A stretch of DNA of 64,000 nucleotides, taken from NCBI GenBank assembly GCA_028714075.1, contig JAQTMZ010000005.1, positions 62,001 through 126,000 of the forward strand, given 5' to 3'. Shown one piece after another: positions 62,537-64,000 of the stretch (positions are counted from its first letter, which is position 1; each line of letters starts with the position of its first letter). Source of the stretch: Gallionella sp. Lineage in GTDB: Bacteria > Pseudomonadota > Gammaproteobacteria > Burkholderiales > Gallionellaceae. A program made the translations under genes and the position numbers. The notes below the pieces were generated by a model that saw nothing but the letters and a program-made list of their open reading frames with translations, was not told the DNA's origin and did no database searches.

Positions 62537-64000
62537 CTAATTATTCCCCCGTACTGGCAGCACGACACAAAACTTGCTGCCCAATCCTTCGCCTGCCGAT
62601 TCTGCCCAGATACGCCCCTTGTGGTGTTCGGCAATCTTGCGGCACAGCGCCAGCCCGATGCCGGTGCCTTCATAGGCATCGTGAGAATGCAGGCGCTGAA
62701 ATACCTGGAATAGTCGTTTGACTTGGCCGGGAATGATACCGATGCCATTATCGGCCACACACAGGCGCCATTCATTGTTGACTATCTCGCTGGTGACGGC
62801 GATTTCCGTTATGCGTCCGGCAATGCGATACTTGACGGCGTTGCCGATCAGGTTCTGGATGAGCCGCTGTATCTCATCGTAACTGGCAAAAATACGCGGC
62901 CAATTGCCGCTGATGCTCAGTTTAGCCTGTACTTCATCCAGTGCCGGCTGGATGAATTGCAGCGCCTCATCGAGTACTGCGCGGCTCTCGATCCACTCTA
63001 GCGGTTCACCCATCCTGCCCACCCGCGAGTATTCGAGTAAGGCCACAAGCATCTGGTCGATGCGTTTGGCACCTTCGATGGCGAAGTTGAAGTAGTCGCG
63101 CTTTTCGCCGTCCAGTTGCCCGCCCAAGTTCATCTCGATCAGTTGCAGGTAGCTTGAGATCATGCGCAACGGCTGGCGCATGTCGTGGGAAATGGCGTAG
63201 CTGAATTGTTCCAGTTCGGCATTGGAGCGCAGGAGTTCTTCTTCGAATTCTTTGCGGTCGGTGATGTCGGTTTTTACGGCGACATAATGGGTAACGATGC
63301 CTGCCGGGTTTTTGACGGGAGCTATGTGGACGTCTTCCCAATAAAACTCGCCATTTTTGCGTTTGTTGAGGAGTTCGCCATGCCATGATTGGCCGCTGGT
63401 CAATTTGCTCCACAGTTCCACATATGTTTCTTTGGGCGTTTTCCCCGATTGGAGGATGCGCGGGGTTTGTCCAATCGCTTCGGCGGCGCTATAGCCGGTG
63501 ACTTCGGTAAACTGGGGGTTGACATACTGGATGCAGGCGTTCGTGTCGGTGATGACCACCGAAGCGGGGCTTTGCTCGACCGCGATGGAAAGCTTGCGTA
63601 GTGCTTCCTCAGCCTGTTTGCGTTCGGTGATGTCGCGTGCCGCAGCGAACACGCCAAGAATGTTGCCATGGCTGTCACGATACACGCTGGCGTTATAGAG
63701 TACGTCGGTGATCTTGCCGGACGCATGGCTAATAGCCAAGGGGTAGTCGGTTACGAATCCTTGCGAGAATGCCTGCTGATAACCCTCGCGTGCTTTACCG
63801 GGGTCGGTGAAATAGTCTGCAAAGTCACTGCCAATCAGTTTGGTGCGATCCACACCGGTCACATTTTCCGTGGCGGTATTGGCATCGGTGATCTTGCCTT
63901 CTGCACTGATAGTCACCAGTGGATCAAGACTGGCTTCGATAAGGCTGCGGGAATATTGGGCTGCGGTTCGAACAATCTCTTCAGCTTTCTTGCGTTCGGT
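62537..64000 (-). CDS. PAS sensor histidine kinase, partial (N-terminus outside window)
   Basis: The reading frame is open to the right edge (TERKKAEEIVRTAAQYSRSL precedes the part with SASFDPLVTIS-like PAS sequence), so only the C-terminal 487 residues are seen. Two PAS/PAC domains (about residues 20-130 and 140-255 of the visible part), HisKA with AISHDMRQPLRM, and a HATPase domain are present. The second PAS is a close relative of one in the 1232-aa kinase, and the kinase end is a near copy of both other kinases. It is one base before the single REC gene. Confidence 0.9.
   Translation of the reverse strand, partial: TERKKAEEIVRTAAQYSRSLIEASLDPLVTISAEGKITDANTATENVTGVDRTKLIGSDFADYFTDPGKAREGYQQAFSQGFVTDYPLAISHASGKITDVLYNASVYRDSHGNILGVFAAARDITERKQAEEALRKLSIAVEQSPASVVITDTNACIQYVNPQFTEVTGYSAAEAIGQTPRILQSGKTPKETYVELWSKLTSGQSWHGELLNKRKNGEFYWEDVHIAPVKNPAGIVTHYVAVKTDITDRKEFEEELLRSNAELEQFSYAISHDMRQPLRMISSYLQLIEMNLGGQLDGEKRDYFNFAIEGAKRIDQMLVALLEYSRVGRMGEPLEWIESRAVLDEALQFIQPALDEVQAKLSISGNWPRIFASYDEIQRLIQNLIGNAVKYRIAGRITEIAVTSEIVNNEWRLCVADNGIGIIPGQVKRLFQVFQRLHSHDAYEGTGIGLALCRKIAEHHKGRIWAESAGEGLGSKFCVVLPVRGNN

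Overview
The window looks like a chromosome segment from a betaproteobacterium of the Gallionellaceae/Nitrosomonadales type (Sideroxydans- or Gallionella-like). This rests on the gene set and style: feoAB, a full System I cytochrome c maturation operon, glycogen synthase, hemerythrin, a very large PAS-rich kinase repertoire, HME-RND metal efflux and DUF3240. The genus is an inference; no rRNA lies in the window.

Positions 1 to about 28,790 are accessory DNA. A leftward mobile-element-type module comes first (DUF932 protein, Gly-zipper/zinc-ribbon protein, hypothetical protein, WGR-DNA ligase). A metal-handling block follows: cadR/cadA, a czcI-like gene with czcB-czcA-DUF3240-czcC, an outer-membrane protein, a broken HMA/PAP2 remnant, a manganese (yybP-ykoY type) riboswitch ahead of a GDT1-family exporter gene, and a His-rich/HupE/DUF6488/EamA set. 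Next come a TIR-domain gene killed by a nonsense codon, small hypothetical genes, an IHF-like gene, a VapBC pair and a tyrosine integrase (22062-23477). A 51-nt copy of a tRNA 3' end lies at 23684-23734 and an identical copy at 28740-28790. Between them sits a compact 5-kb integrative element with its own integrase, an HTH protein, a plasmid-type replication initiator and two unknown cargo genes. The simplest reading is two elements integrated in tandem at the 3' end of one tRNA gene whose complete copy lies left of the window.

From 28,800 the chromosome looks ordinary: ribF, glgA, a YcgR-like PilZ protein, an EAL/HDOD protein, feoAB, ccmABCDEFGHI, and a convergent AmmeMemoRadiSam operon (Memo, AMMECR1 and radical SAM proteins). 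Dispersed palindromic repeats have entered this core: one split the ccmC/ccmD junction with a 13-bp duplication, and two others appear to be translated inside CcmH and the AMMECR1 protein.

From 46,548 to the right edge is a dense leftward signalling cluster: an HD-GYP-like protein, REC-PAS-GGDEF, REC-SpoIIE phosphatase, REC-HDOD, two giant hybrid-sensor kinases (1435 and 1232 aa), a bacteriohemerythrin, a STAS protein, REC-LuxR, a single REC and a third kinase cut by the window edge. Several of these are obvious paralogues with near-identical kinase ends, so the locus grew by internal duplication. Together they suggest a redox or small-ligand sensing hub feeding c-di-GMP and partner-switching outputs; that role is inferred.
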